Source: Streptomyces albus subsp. chlorinus
Lineage (GTDB): Bacteria > Actinomycetota > Actinomycetes > Streptomycetales > Streptomycetaceae
Length of the DNA stretch: 64,000 nucleotides
Assembly: GCF_013302895.1 (NCBI RefSeq)
Contig: NZ_VJOK01000001.1
Span: forward strand, 199,566 to 263,565
Reading direction: 5' to 3'
The position numbers and the translations under genes were made by a program. Positions 43,594-53,029 of the stretch are shown here, piece after piece. The number at the start of each line of letters is the position of its first letter. Position 1 is the first letter of the stretch. Below the pieces are notes generated by a model. The model did not search any database. It was given only the letters and a program-made list of their open reading frames with translations, and was not told the origin of the DNA.

Positions 43594-44256
43594 ATGGCGA
43601 ACAAGGGAGACCGGGGCGGGTCGAAGACGCGAGCGCGCATCGCGCGGATCGCGACCGACCTCTTCCTCGAGCGCGGTTTCGACGACGTCACCATCGCGGA
43701 GATCGCACGGGAGGCCGGCGTGTCGCGCGTGACGGTCTTCTCCCACTTCGACCGCAAGGAAGACCTGCTGCTCGACCGCATTCCCAGCGCCCTGGAAACC
43801 CTCAGGAACGCGCTGAGAACCCGGCCGGACGAGCTGTCAGTAACAGAGCGGATGCTCCGTCTCGCCATCGCGATGGCGGAGGAAAGGCATCCCCTCTCCG
43901 GCCTCGCCGAGGGCATCGCGCCGTTTGTGCGCGTGGTGCGGGACGCCCCGACCCTCATTGCGCGGCTCCGCGAGTTCGCCTACGAGGCCGAGGCCGCCAT
44001 CGTTGCCGAACTCGACGCGGACCCCCGTTTCACAGGCGACGCGCCCCTCACCGCCGCACTCATCATCACCTGCTATCGCACGGTCACCGTCGCCACCGTC
44101 CGACAACTCGTCGCCACGGGTGGGACATCCCTCGACGCACTCGCCGCGCGGCACACGGCCCACCTGGAGCAGGCGTTCCGCGCCCTCCAGCACGGCATCG
44201 ATCCCCCAACAGCGCATGCCCAGGGCCGTGTTACCGACTCCGGCTCGTCAGGGTGA
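43594..44256 (+). CDS. TetR/AcrR-family repressor
   Basis: This 220-residue protein has the HTH 'RIARIATDLFLERGFDDVTI' and 'AEIAREAGVSRVTVFSHFDR', followed by an all-helical ligand domain. ATG 43594 is chosen; GTG 43558 upstream in frame lies within the operator-like DNA. It is divergent from the FAD monooxygenase at 41964-43508. Confidence 0.9.
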   Translation: MANKGDRGGSKTRARIARIATDLFLERGFDDVTIAEIAREAGVSRVTVFSHFDRKEDLLLDRIPSALETLRNALRTRPDELSVTERMLRLAIAMAEERHPLSGLAEGIAPFVRVVRDAPTLIARLREFAYEAEAAIVAELDADPRFTGDAPLTAALIITCYRTVTVATVRQLVATGGTSLDALAARHTAHLEQAFRALQHGIDPPTAHAQGRVTDSGSSG

Positions 44257-45086
44257 TGCTGGGTGGTCGAGGGTGAGGCGGGTGCCGGCTGTGAGGCTGT
44301 CGAGGGTGGCGGTCCGGTATTGAAGTCGTTTGAGCCGGTTGGGTGAGAGTCTCGTAAGAGTGTTTCGAGCTGTCGAGCCGGTCGAGGCGAGGGTGGCCAG
44401 ACGGTCCTCGGCCACCACGAGGGGCGCCGTGACGAACTGGTGGACCCCGTCGGTTCCCGGCCCGTCCGTGCGCGGGGTCCTGCTCCGGGTTCACGGCCGA
44501 CTTTCGCAGACAGCACGGGGACAGCCGGCACCGCTACCCGCTATGGCCTTGGGAGCCACACGCGGGGCAAGCCGTCCGTGGAGCGGTTGCGCCTCGCGGC
44601 GCCCACAGCTGTTCCACCGGTCCGCAGCTGTTCCACGGTGTTCTGCCTGGTGGTGCGCGGTCGTTCTGGCCCTCGGCGCGCTCGTGTCCGGCCTGCTCCT
44701 GAGCAGCGGCCCGCTGTCGGCACAGGAGCGCGCTGCAAAGGCGAAGCGCCCTGCCGAGGAGCCCGGACAGCCGCAAGCAGCATGAGTCTGCCGCAAGGCA
44801 GCATGAGTCTGGCATGCGCCGAGCCCGGACCCGCAGGTCCGCGTACCGATGTCCCCGGGTCCGGGCGCCTCCACCGAACGCCGACGGCCCTGCCGAACGA
44901 GGGCGGCCCTGGGCTCCAGAACCATTCCGGTGACCGGTCTCCTCCGCCCGGTCGGCCTGCCCTGCAAGGCAGGCTCCTCAGCGGCGTGCCGGTCACTCAC
45001 CGGGCGCACCGACCGTGTCACTGTCGCCTCGACGAGTCACCGGCGGCACCGGTGCGCGTGCCGTTCCGGACGAAGGGAGCGCGGGA
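44257..45086. other. 830-bp gap with degenerate sequence
   Basis: No intact gene. A plus-strand frame ending at 44785 contains one hydrophobic stretch ('AVVLALGALVSGLLLSS') but has poor codon bias. A minus-strand frame ending at 44257 ('LDSLTAGTRLTLDHPASP') is coding-like only at its end. A 20/21-bp tandem repeat lies at 44771-44811. The sequence ttaccgactccggctcgtc at 44230-44248 resembles one at 41614, suggesting relics of a dispersed element. Confidence 0.4.
44771..44811. repeat. 20/21-bp tandem repeat
   Basis: Units 44771-44790 and 44791-44811 (ccgcaag.cagcatgagtct) are identical except for one extra G. They lie in non-coding DNA. Confidence 0.85.
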
Positions 45087-45857
45087 GTGGAAGCACGGAA
45101 GACCGCGGAAGCAGAGAACCTGCTGACGGACGAGGATGCCTATCGGGACGCGTGGCGCCTGTTTCTCGCCGGTTCCGACGAGAAGGCCACCACCCATGCC
45201 TACCTGCGCCGGGTGGTCGAGCAGTTGCCCTCCCGGAAGGTGTTCCTGGACGTGGGCGCCGCCGACGGTACGACAACGCGGTACCTGACCCCTTTCTTCG
45301 AGCACACCGTGTGCATCGAGCCGAGCGAGCCGATGCGGCGCGCCTTGGCGCGGGCCTGCCCGCAGGCCGAGCTGGTCGCGGAACCCGTGTCGGAGGCCAG
45401 GGTGGAAGCGCGGGCCGATCTGGCTCTGCTGTCGCATGTGCTGTACTACGTGCCGCGCGCACAGTGGACCGCGACGGTGGCTCGCGTCCTGGGGTGGGTG
45501 GCGCCGGGCGGTGTCCTGCTCCTCGTCCTGCAGGACCCGGACAACGCCTGTATGCGCATGGTCCGTCATTTCACCGGCAGCCGCTTCGATCTGAGGGAGC
45601 TGGCCGAGGAGTTGGCCGCGCTCCCGCCCGGCCTGGTCGCCGATGCCCGGCTGGATGTCGTCCCCGCCCGCTACCGCAGCCGGGATCTGGACGAGACCGT
45701 CCGGGTCGCCGGCTTCCACCTCAGTGTCCCCGGCTGCGAGCCGCCGGCCAGGGAGGCGGTCGAGGCGTATGTCCGGCAGCACCTCGGTGACGGCGAGGGC
45801 GGCTATGCCATGCGCCACGACCAGCACGTACTCCGCGTCACGCGGCCGCCTGCGTGA
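45087..45857 (+). CDS. Class I SAM-dependent methyltransferase
   Basis: This 256-residue soluble methyltransferase has SAM motif I 'KVFLDVGAADGTTTRYLTPF', then 'TVCIEPSEPMRRALARACPQ', 'ADLALLSHVLYYVPRAQWTA' and 'WVAPGGVLLLVLQDPDNACM'. GGGAG precedes GTG 45087; a longer frame from 45015 has no supporting features. The substrate is unknown; the arrangement resembles small-molecule methyltransferases of the histamine or trans-aconitate type. No partner gene is adjacent. Confidence 0.87.
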   Translation: MEARKTAEAENLLTDEDAYRDAWRLFLAGSDEKATTHAYLRRVVEQLPSRKVFLDVGAADGTTTRYLTPFFEHTVCIEPSEPMRRALARACPQAELVAEPVSEARVEARADLALLSHVLYYVPRAQWTATVARVLGWVAPGGVLLLVLQDPDNACMRMVRHFTGSRFDLRELAEELAALPPGLVADARLDVVPARYRSRDLDETVRVAGFHLSVPGCEPPAREAVEAYVRQHLGDGEGGYAMRHDQHVLRVTRPPA

Positions 45858-46249
45858 ACCCGCGGCGGCGCGCCCGCCCCGACGGTACCGGCCGACGACG
45901 GCTTCCCTGCCGGGGCTGACCGTACGCCATCACTTCCCTCTCCCTCATCACCCCGGCCCGGGTCCTGAACGGCCGACCGGACTCCCGCTGTCACTGGACT
46001 GACCAGGCGAGTGATCGGCCTGGCCCTCCCGCGTGGCCACCGCCGCCGGGAGATCACCGCGCCCCGGCTGCGGGGTCCGTCCGCGCTGCTCACGGCCGAA
46101 CGCTCCGGTAGCGGCACCGCGCGGCTGGGGGACGGCCTGTGGCGGGAGGAGTCGCCGGGCGACCCGGCACCCGGCCGACGCGCTGCGGATCCGGGCCTCC
46201 CGGACCCGTTCCCCGCTCGGGGCCGACGTCGTCGTCAGCACCCCGGCCG
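45858..46249. other. Gap after methyltransferase gene
   Basis: No gene or strong structure seen. It runs into the ABC ATPase remnant. Confidence 0.4.
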
Positions 46250-46500
46250 GCTACCGGCCGGCACTGGGTGAGGAGCAGGTGGGCGGTTCCGCGGCTTCGC
46301 GCAGTGGACGTGGCGGTCCGGTCGGTGACGAGGTGGCCGATGAGCTGCCAACCGCGGTGGCGGGGGCGGGAGTCGCGGCCGGTGGTGGGCCCGTCGGGGA
46401 CGATGGTCCGGGGATTGCCGGCCAGGATCACGGCGACGGCGAGGCGGCGTTTCATGCCGCCGGAGGAGCAGGTTCAGGTGGAGGCGGGCCCTCGTATCGC
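46250..46500 (-). pseudogene. Fragment of an ABC-transporter ATPase (DrrA-like)
   Basis: The minus strand encodes the signature and Walker B region: 'SSGGMKRRLAVAVILAG' followed by 'NPRTIVPDGPTTGRDSRPRH' and 'WQLIGHLVTDR'. Intact proteins read 'LDEPTTGLD'; here the catalytic Glu is Gly. Neither the Walker A region nor the C-terminal domain is present, so it is a dead fragment of a drug-export ATPase. Confidence 0.7.
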
Positions 46501-46609
46501 GCCCGGCCGGATCCCAGGTCGGACGGGTTTTCACGCGGTCCGTTCCAAGATCGATTGTCAGTGGTGGGTGAGAGGCTGGAAGCACCGAGTCGGAAGAGGG
46601 GGCGCTGCC

Positions 46610-47650
46610 ATGTCCGGAACCCAGAACTACATCAACCACGTTGCTCTCGTGCTGGATGCCAGTTCGTCCATGTCTCATCTGAGGCAGAAGGTCGTCGAGG
46701 TCGCCGACCAGCAGATCGCCTACCTTGCCCGGCGGTCGAGGGAACTCGACCAGGAGACCCGCGTCACGGTGTACGTCTTCGCCGACAAGGTGGAGTGCGT
46801 CATTTATGACAAGGACGTGCTGCGGATGCCGTCGCTCCAGCAGTTGTACCGGGTCGGCGGGATGACAGCCCTGCTGGCCGCCGCGCTGAAGTCACAGCGG
46901 GAGCTGGCGCAGACAGCGCAACTGTACGGCGATCACAGCTTCCTGACGTTCGTGCTGACCGACGGGCAGGAGAACGCGAGCCACCGCTGCCCTGACGCTC
47001 CTGCCCGGAATCCGCGCGAACTGGTCGGCGCCGTCGCGGAGATGATCGCGAAGCAGGACGACAACTGGACGCTGGCCGTTCTCGTGCCGGATCAGATGGG
47101 CAAGCGCGAGGCCATGCAGTGCGGCTTCCCCAAGGACAACATCGCCATCTGGGACGCCACGAGCACACAGGGCCTGGAGGAGGCCGGGCAGGTCATCCAG
47201 CAGGCCACCGAAAGGTTCATGGTGGGCCGCGCCCAGGGCATCCGGGGTTCGCGGGCCGTGTTCTCCACGGGTGCGGAGACGGTCAACAAGGACACCATCG
47301 AGGCGGCCGGACTGACCCCGGTGGATCCGTCGGAGTACCAGCTGATACCGGTGGCTCGTGAGGCGGCGATCCGTGACTGGGTCGTCGAGTGCGGCCACAC
47401 GTACCGTACCGGCGGGGCGTTCTACCAGCTGAGCAAGTCGGAGAAGATCCAGGCGCGGAAGCAGATCGCGGTGCTGGAGAAGAAGACGGACCGGGTGTAC
47501 ACCGGCCCCGAGGCCCGGGCCCTGCTCGGCCTGCCGGATGTGGAAGTGCGCGTCAAGCCTGACCACAACGACGACTTCACCATCTTCGTCCAGAGCACCA
47601 GCGTGAACCGGAAGCTCGTGCCGCACACGCGGCTGCTGCTGATGCTCTGA
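46610..47650 (+). CDS. von Willebrand factor type A domain protein
   Basis: This 346-residue cytoplasmic protein has an N-terminal vWA domain. The MIDAS metal site is intact: Asp16-x-Ser18-x-Ser20 ('ALVLDASSSMSHLRQ'), the Thr in 'GGMTALLAAALK' and Asp in 'FVLTDGQENAS'. The C-terminal half ('AVLEKKTDRVYTGPEARALL', 'DFTIFVQSTSVNRKLVPHTR') is unfamiliar and lacks transmembrane segments. vWA proteins mediate metal-dependent protein contacts, often with AAA+ partners, but none is nearby. ATG 46610 follows a purine-rich stretch (ggaagaggggg). A terminator follows immediately. Confidence 0.85.
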   Translation: MSGTQNYINHVALVLDASSSMSHLRQKVVEVADQQIAYLARRSRELDQETRVTVYVFADKVECVIYDKDVLRMPSLQQLYRVGGMTALLAAALKSQRELAQTAQLYGDHSFLTFVLTDGQENASHRCPDAPARNPRELVGAVAEMIAKQDDNWTLAVLVPDQMGKREAMQCGFPKDNIAIWDATSTQGLEEAGQVIQQATERFMVGRAQGIRGSRAVFSTGAETVNKDTIEAAGLTPVDPSEYQLIPVAREAAIRDWVVECGHTYRTGGAFYQLSKSEKIQARKQIAVLEKKTDRVYTGPEARALLGLPDVEVRVKPDHNDDFTIFVQSTSVNRKLVPHTRLLLML

Positions 47651-47657
47651 ACGCGCG

Positions 47658-47690
47658 CGGCCCGGCACCCCTCCTGCGGGTGCCGGGCCG
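47658..47690 (+). terminator. Terminator after vWA gene
   Basis: CGGCCCGGCACCC (47658-47670) pairs with GGGTGCCGGGCCG (47678-47690), 7-base loop, 7 bp after the stop. The remaining 219 bp before the monooxygenase gene should contain its operon promoter; an A/T-richer patch (tcggtaaaacagatc) lies at 47783-47797. Confidence 0.88.
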
Positions 47691-47909
47691 GAGCGCCGGC
47701 CGCGATCCAGGATCCGGCGTCGAGCGGGCACGTTTGCCGGCCTGGCCGAACCAGCTGTCCCCGCCGCACTTCGACGGCTTCATCGGTAAAACAGATCGCC
47801 CTCAGCAAAAACATCTGTTCGACAGAACTTCCGCCGCGCACGAGGATTTCCCGGGCGATGGCACGGCCAACGCGACACCGGCCGAGCTGCCGCCTGAGCG
47901 GAGGTTGAC

Positions 47910-49196
47910 ATGTCGAGTGAAGAGACCGAAGTAGTCGTCGTCGGGGCCGGTCAGGCAGGTGTGGCGATGAGCGAGCACCTGGGAGCAGGCGGTATACCGC
48001 ACATCGTCCTGGAGCGGCACCGCATCGCCGAGCGGTGGCGCTCGGAGCGGTGGGACTCCCTGGTCGCCAACGGCCCCGCGTGGCACGACCGCTTCCCCGG
48101 GATGGAGTTCCCCGACGTCGCCCCGGACGCCTTCGCCTCGAAGGAACAGGTGGCGGACTACGTCGTCGCCTACGCCGAGAAGATCGCCGCCCCGGTCCGG
48201 TGCGGTGTCGAGGTGACCTCGGTGCGCAAACGCCCCGGCCGGCCGGGCTTCCGGGTCGAGACGGCGGAGGGCACCATCGACGCGCGCTTCGTCGTGGCCG
48301 CGACCGGGCCGTTCCAGCGGCCCGTGATCCCGCCCATCGTGCCGGACGGCGCCGTTCCCGTGCAGCTCCACTCCAGCGGGTACCGCAATCCCCGGCAGCT
48401 GCCCGACGGCGCGGTCCTCGTGGTCGGGGCCGGCTCCTCGGGGGTCCAGATCGCCGATGAGCTGCGCCGCTCGGGCCGCCGGGTCTTCCTCTCCGTCGGC
48501 CCGCACGACCGCCCTCCCCGCACCTACCGCGGACGTGACTTCTGCTGGTGGCTCGGGGTGCTCGGGCTCTGGGACGCGGAGACACCCCCTCAGGGCGCCG
48601 AGCATGTCACCATCGCGGTCAGCGGCGCGCGGGGCGGCCACACCGTGGACTTCCGCGCGCTGGCCCGCACCGGTATCGAACTCGTCGGTATGACCGCTTC
48701 CTACGAGGACGGTGTACTGCGTTTCGCGCCGGATCTCGCCGAGAACATCGCGCTCGGTGACGCCAAGTACCTCGCACTCCTCCGCGCGGCCGACGCGTAC
48801 GTCGAGCGCAACGGCCTCGGCCTCCCCGAGGAGCCCGAGGCCCATCTCCTCGCGCCGGACCCGGAATGCGTGACCGACCCCCTTCCGCGACTCGATCTCG
48901 CCGGTGCAGGCGTCACCTCGATCGTGTGGGCGACGGGTTTCGCCACCGACTACGGCTGGCTCCAGGTCGACGCGTTCGACGAGAACGGCCGGCCGGCCCA
49001 CCGACGGGGGGTGTCCCGCGAGCCCGGCGTCTACTTTCTCGGGCTCCCCTGGCTGTCCCGTCGCGGGTCGAGCTTCATCTGGGGTGTCTGGCACGACGCC
49101 AGACACATCGCGGACCACATCGCGACCCGGCGCAGGTACCTGGCCTATGGCACCACCGACCGGTCCGGCACCGCGCGAGCGACCCGTAAGAGCTGA
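47910..49196 (+). CDS. Flavin-containing monooxygenase (CzcO/YUCCA-like)
   Basis: This 428-residue group B flavoprotein has the FAD motif 'VVVVGAGQAGVAMSEHLGAG' (8-27) and the NADPH motif 'AVLVVGAGSSGVQIADELRR' (about 167-186). Between them is 'FVVAATGPFQRPVIPPI', and 'SIVWATGFATDYGWLQVD' lies near the end. Such enzymes oxygenate N- or S-containing small molecules or perform Baeyer-Villiger reactions. GGAGGTTGAC precedes ATG 47910. It is the first gene of a probable catabolic operon with RidA, DUF1028, M20 hydrolase and MHS transporter, 10 bp before RidA. Confidence 0.9.
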   Translation: MSSEETEVVVVGAGQAGVAMSEHLGAGGIPHIVLERHRIAERWRSERWDSLVANGPAWHDRFPGMEFPDVAPDAFASKEQVADYVVAYAEKIAAPVRCGVEVTSVRKRPGRPGFRVETAEGTIDARFVVAATGPFQRPVIPPIVPDGAVPVQLHSSGYRNPRQLPDGAVLVVGAGSSGVQIADELRRSGRRVFLSVGPHDRPPRTYRGRDFCWWLGVLGLWDAETPPQGAEHVTIAVSGARGGHTVDFRALARTGIELVGMTASYEDGVLRFAPDLAENIALGDAKYLALLRAADAYVERNGLGLPEEPEAHLLAPDPECVTDPLPRLDLAGAGVTSIVWATGFATDYGWLQVDAFDENGRPAHRRGVSREPGVYFLGLPWLSRRGSSFIWGVWHDARHIADHIATRRRYLAYGTTDRSGTARATRKS

Positions 49197-49206
49197 GGAG
49201 CAGACG

Positions 49207-49674
49207 ATGACCCCCATGAGCGAGGGCCGGGCCAAGGCCCCGGTCGTCGCGGGCGGGCACACCCGGATCCGCCCGTTCAACACCCGCGAGACCTATCCCG
49301 AGCAGAACCTGGACAACGACCTGTGCCAGGCCGTCGTGGCCGGCGACACCGTCTACGTCCGGGGCCAGATCGGCCAGGATCTCGACACCAGCGAGTCCGT
49401 GGGCATCGGCGACGTCGCCGCCCAGGCCGAACAGGCCATGGCCAACATCCGGCTGCTGCTCGAAGAAGCGGGCAGCCGCATGGAACACCTGGTCAAGCTG
49501 ACCATCTACCTGGTCGACCCCCGCTACCGCGAGGCGGTGTACCGCACCGTGGGCCGCTGGACCCAGGGCGTGCACCCCGTCTCCACGGGCCTCGTGGTCT
49601 CCGCCCTGGCCCGTCCCGAATGGCTGTGCGAGATCGACGCCGTGGCCGTGATCCCGAAGGAGGAGCGCTCATGA
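49207..49674 (+). CDS. RidA-family (YjgF/YER057c/UK114) protein
   Basis: This 155-residue trimeric-fold protein has 'AGDTVYVRGQIGQDLDTSES', 'AQAEQAMANIRLLLEEAGSR', 'LVKLTIYLVDPRYREAVYRT' and 'VSALARPEWLCEIDAVAVIP'. RidA proteins hydrolyse reactive enamines/imines or related intermediates in nitrogen compound breakdown. GAGGAG precedes ATG 49207. Its stop overlaps the DUF1028 start (ATGA, 49671-49674), so they are co-translated. It likely handles an unstable intermediate from the upstream monooxygenase. Confidence 0.9.
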   Translation: MTPMSEGRAKAPVVAGGHTRIRPFNTRETYPEQNLDNDLCQAVVAGDTVYVRGQIGQDLDTSESVGIGDVAAQAEQAMANIRLLLEEAGSRMEHLVKLTIYLVDPRYREAVYRTVGRWTQGVHPVSTGLVVSALARPEWLCEIDAVAVIPKEERS

Positions 49675-50345
49675 CCTTCTCGCTGGTGGTGCGCGACGGC
49701 GACCGGTTCGGTGTCGCGGTCAGCTCCTCGAGCCCCGCCGTCGCCGCCCGGGTCACCCACCTGCGGCCCGGGATCGGTGCCGCGACCTCGCAGAACGTCA
49801 CCGACCCCACGCTCGGTCCGAGCCTGTTGCGGGGGCTCGCGGACCACGGCGACGCCCGGCGCGCGCTGGCCGAGGTCACCGGTGCGGAGCGCAACGCCGC
49901 GGCCATCGAGTACCGGCAGCTGACCGTGCTGGGCCGTACCGGCCCCGGATACGCCTACAGCGGGGCCCGGACGCTGGGCAAGCACGCGTCGGCCACGGCG
50001 GACGGCGCGGTCGCGGCGGGCAATCTGCTGGCCGGCGAGCACATTCCCGAGGTGCTTCTCGACGCCTGTTCCCGGGCCACGGGGCAGCTGGAGGAACGGC
50101 TGCTCGCCGCCCTGCTGGCCGCCGTCGACGCCGGCGGCGAGGAGGGCCCGGTGCGATCCGCGGGCCTGGCGGTCGTCGCGGACGTGGACTGGCGGGTGAC
50201 CGACCTCCGGGTGGACTGGGCCGACGCGCCCATCGACCGGCTCGCCGAACTCGTCGCCGTCTGGCTGCCGCAGCGCGACGACTACGTGCGCCGCGGTCTC
50301 GATCCGGCAGCCGCGCCCTCCTACGGCGTCCCGGGCGATCTGTGA
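49671..50345 (+). CDS. DUF1028 (Ntn-hydrolase-fold) protein
   Basis: This 224-residue protein starts 'MTFSLVVRDGDRFGVAVSSS' with 'PGIGAATSQNVTDPTLGPSL', the DUF1028 signature. The residue after the start region and the overall layout suggest an N-terminal-nucleophile-type hydrolase, but the catalytic role of the family is not established. It is sandwiched by overlap between RidA (ATGA) and the M20 amidohydrolase (TGATG). RidA/DUF1028/M20 sets occur in several bacteria and suggest a common amide-breakdown route. Confidence 0.88.
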   Translation: MTFSLVVRDGDRFGVAVSSSSPAVAARVTHLRPGIGAATSQNVTDPTLGPSLLRGLADHGDARRALAEVTGAERNAAAIEYRQLTVLGRTGPGYAYSGARTLGKHASATADGAVAAGNLLAGEHIPEVLLDACSRATGQLEERLLAALLAAVDAGGEEGPVRSAGLAVVADVDWRVTDLRVDWADAPIDRLAELVAVWLPQRDDYVRRGLDPAAAPSYGVPGDL

Positions 50346-51547
50346 TGGCCGCGCCGGAAGAGACAGCGCGGAAGAAGAGGGCGCAGAAAGAGACGGCGCC
50401 GGCGAGCACGCTGAAGGAGACGGCCCGGCGGGCGGTGGAGCGGCACGCGGAAGAGCTGACAGGTCTTTCCGAACGGCTGCACGCGGACCCGGAGACGGCC
50501 TGGGAGGAGCACCGGGCCGCGGCCACCGTGCCGGAGCTTCTCGACCGCGCCGGGTTCGAGATCACCCCGTCCTATCTGCGTCTGGACACGGCGTTCCTCG
50601 CGCGCTTCGGCAGCGGGCCCACCAGGATCGCGCTGTGCGCCGAGTACGACGCGCTGCCCGGTCTCGGCCACGCCTGCGGGCACAACCTGATCGCGGCGAG
50701 CGCGGTCGGGGCCGCGCTCGGCCTGGCCGCCGTCGCCGACGACGCCGGTCTCACCGTGGAGGTCTACGGCACCCCCGCCGAGGAAGGCGGAGGCGGCAAG
50801 ATCGAGATGCTCGAACGGGGCGCCTTCACGGGAGTGGACCTCGCGATGATGGTGCACCCGGCGCCGGTCGATGTCGCGGAGGCCCGTCCCTTCGCGGTCA
50901 GCCACTCCCGGATCTCCTACACCGGCAGGTCCGCCCACGCCGCGGCCTACCCGGAGGCCGGGGTCAACGCGGCCGACGCCTTCACCGTCGCCCAGGTCGC
51001 CCTCGGCCTGCTCCGGCAGCAGCTCCCCGCCTCGACCCGTGTGCACGGCGTGGTGACCCACGCCGGCGACGCCCCCAACGCCATTCCGGAGCGGGCGACC
51101 GGCCGGTGGTACGTGCGGGCGGAGACGCTCGCCGAACTGGCGGAGCTGGAGCCGCGGGTCATGCGGGCCTTCGAGGCGGGCGCCCTCGCCACCGGGTGCG
51201 AGCTGGAGATCGAGCCGGAGAGCAAGCCGTACGCGGAGTTCCGCACGGACGAGACCGCCCTGGGGCACTACCGGGCGAACGCGCTCGCGCTCGGACGCGA
51301 GTTCGCGCCGCCCGGGCAGGCGGCCCGGATGAACCGCGCCTCCACCGACATGGGCAACGTCTCGCAGGTGGTGCCGGCCATCCACCCCTACATCGGCATC
51401 GGTTCCCTGCCCGCCACCAACCACCAGCCCGAGTTCGCGGCGTTCTGCGTGGGCGGCGAGGCCCGGCGCGCCCTGCTGGACGGTGCGATCGCGCTGGCCT
51501 GGACCGGGGTGGACCGGAGCGTGCCGCGCGGAGGTGTGGCGACGTGA
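50345..51547 (+). CDS. M20-family amidohydrolase
   Basis: This 400-residue zinc-dependent amidohydrolase of the PepV/AbgB/indole-acetyl-amino-acid hydrolase branch has 'AEYDALPGLGHACGHNLIAA' (metal-binding His and Asp), 'YGTPAEEGGGGKIEMLERGA' (catalytic Glu pair), 'MMVHPAP' and a C-terminal metal His in 'NHQPEFAAFCVGG'. It probably cleaves an N-acyl or aminoacyl amide. ATG 50345 overlaps the DUF1028 stop by one base; the N-terminus is Lys/Glu-rich and slightly longer than usual. Confidence 0.9.
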   Translation: MAAPEETARKKRAQKETAPASTLKETARRAVERHAEELTGLSERLHADPETAWEEHRAAATVPELLDRAGFEITPSYLRLDTAFLARFGSGPTRIALCAEYDALPGLGHACGHNLIAASAVGAALGLAAVADDAGLTVEVYGTPAEEGGGGKIEMLERGAFTGVDLAMMVHPAPVDVAEARPFAVSHSRISYTGRSAHAAAYPEAGVNAADAFTVAQVALGLLRQQLPASTRVHGVVTHAGDAPNAIPERATGRWYVRAETLAELAELEPRVMRAFEAGALATGCELEIEPESKPYAEFRTDETALGHYRANALALGREFAPPGQAARMNRASTDMGNVSQVVPAIHPYIGIGSLPATNHQPEFAAFCVGGEARRALLDGAIALAWTGVDRSVPRGGVAT

Positions 51548-51676
51548 CGGCGGCGACCGTGCTCCCGGCGGCCGGCACCGTTCCCGCACGGTAGCCGCGC
51601 CCCTCGCCGGTCCGGCTCCAGGGCCGACGGCACCCGCACAACTCCGGCTTCTTCCCCTCACCCTCAGGAGGCGCGC

Positions 51677-53029
51677 ATGCCCACCTCTGACACTGGCGTT
51701 GCGACGACCGTGGCCGACGGGGCCAGCGACGTGGTCGCCCTGCGCAGGAGCGTGACCGCGGGGGCCATCGGCGTGTTCGTACACTGGTTCGACTGGGCTG
51801 CCTACGCCTATCTCGCCGGTACCGTCGCGACCGTGTTCTTTCCGGCCAAGGACGGCACCACCGGACTGCTCGCCGTCTTCGGGGTTTTCGCGGTGTCGTT
51901 CGGCATCCGGCCGCTGGGCGCCATGGTGTTCGGACCGCTCGGCGACAGGATCGGCCGCAAACGCACCTTGTCGCTGGTCATCTTCACGATGTCCGGCGCC
52001 ACCCTGACGATCGGCCTGCTGCCCGGCTACGCCTCGATCGGCATCGCCGCCCCCGTGCTCATGGTGATCCTGCGCCTCGTCCAGGGCTTCGCCGCCGGGG
52101 GCGAGTTCGGCAGCGCGGCGAGCTTTCTCGCCGAGAGCGCGCCCCGGCACCGCCGCGGATTCGGTGTCAGCTGGCTGGAGGTCGGCTCCCTGCTGGGCTT
52201 CCTCGCCGGATCGTTCGTCTTCCTGCTGCTGTCGGCAGGGCTCGACGACCAGCAGCTGTCCTCCTGGGGCTGGCGCGTCCCCTTCCTCGTCTCCGCGCCG
52301 CTCGGCGTCATCGGCGTCGTCATCCGGAACAGGATCGAGGACACTCCGGAGTACCGGGCGCTGGAGGCCGGCGACTCCCTCTCCCCCAGCCCCACCAAGG
52401 AGCTGTTCCGCTCCAGCAGACGGCAGTTGCTCCAGGCGGCGGGCCTGATGGCGGCCATGCACGTGCCCTTCTACATGGTGCTGACCTACCTGGTCACCTA
52501 CGAGACCGACCACCTGGGGCACCCGGCCGACAGCGCTGCCCTGCTCTCGACGGTGATCTCGCTGCTGGGTCTCGTCCTCGTGCCGGTCTTCGGCCTCCTG
52601 TCCGACCGTGTGGGACGCAAGCCGGTCTTCGTCGGGGCGACGGCGGCCCTCCTGGTCCTCTCCACCCCCGCGTTCCTCCTGATGCGGACGGGGCCGGCCG
52701 GCACCTGGATCGCCGGTCTGCTGCTGGGCGTCATCCTCGCGGCGATCCTGGGCACGTACGCGGTGTGGTCGGCGGAGATCTTCCCCACCCGCACCCGCCA
52801 GAGCGGCCTGTCGATCGCCTACAACATCACCGCCGCCCTGTTCGCCGGCACGGTGCCCTATCTGATGACCGTGCTCATGTCCGTGACCGGCAGCACCCTG
52901 CTGCCCGGCCCGTATCTGATGCTGTTCGCCGTCGGCGGCCTCGTCGCGGCACTGTCCCTGCGGGAGACCGCCGGTTCCGCGCTGCTGCGCCCCGAGGACA
53001 TCTCCGAGGCGTCCGAAGAGCACGGCTAG
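51677..53029 (+). CDS. MHS-family MFS metabolite:proton symporter
   Basis: This 450-residue, 12-TM transporter has the MHS features 'VFVHWFDWAAYAYLAGTVAT', 'GPLGDRIGRKRTLSLVIF' and 'LVQGFAAGGEFGSAASFLAE'. CAGGAGG precedes ATG 51677. It follows the M20 gene by 129 bp and probably imports the substrate of the oxidation/hydrolysis pathway. It is related in family, not closely in sequence, to the MHS gene at 5940-7262; in both loci an MHS importer accompanies an amidohydrolase. Confidence 0.9.
   Translation: MPTSDTGVATTVADGASDVVALRRSVTAGAIGVFVHWFDWAAYAYLAGTVATVFFPAKDGTTGLLAVFGVFAVSFGIRPLGAMVFGPLGDRIGRKRTLSLVIFTMSGATLTIGLLPGYASIGIAAPVLMVILRLVQGFAAGGEFGSAASFLAESAPRHRRGFGVSWLEVGSLLGFLAGSFVFLLLSAGLDDQQLSSWGWRVPFLVSAPLGVIGVVIRNRIEDTPEYRALEAGDSLSPSPTKELFRSSRRQLLQAAGLMAAMHVPFYMVLTYLVTYETDHLGHPADSAALLSTVISLLGLVLVPVFGLLSDRVGRKPVFVGATAALLVLSTPAFLLMRTGPAGTWIAGLLLGVILAAILGTYAVWSAEIFPTRTRQSGLSIAYNITAALFAGTVPYLMTVLMSVTGSTLLPGPYLMLFAVGGLVAALSLRETAGSALLRPEDISEASEEHG

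Noticed and set aside
44330..44785. Plus-strand frame with one hydrophobic segment as a membrane protein
   Set aside because: Poor codon bias, no ribosome site, repeats inside and no domain; left as non-coding gap.
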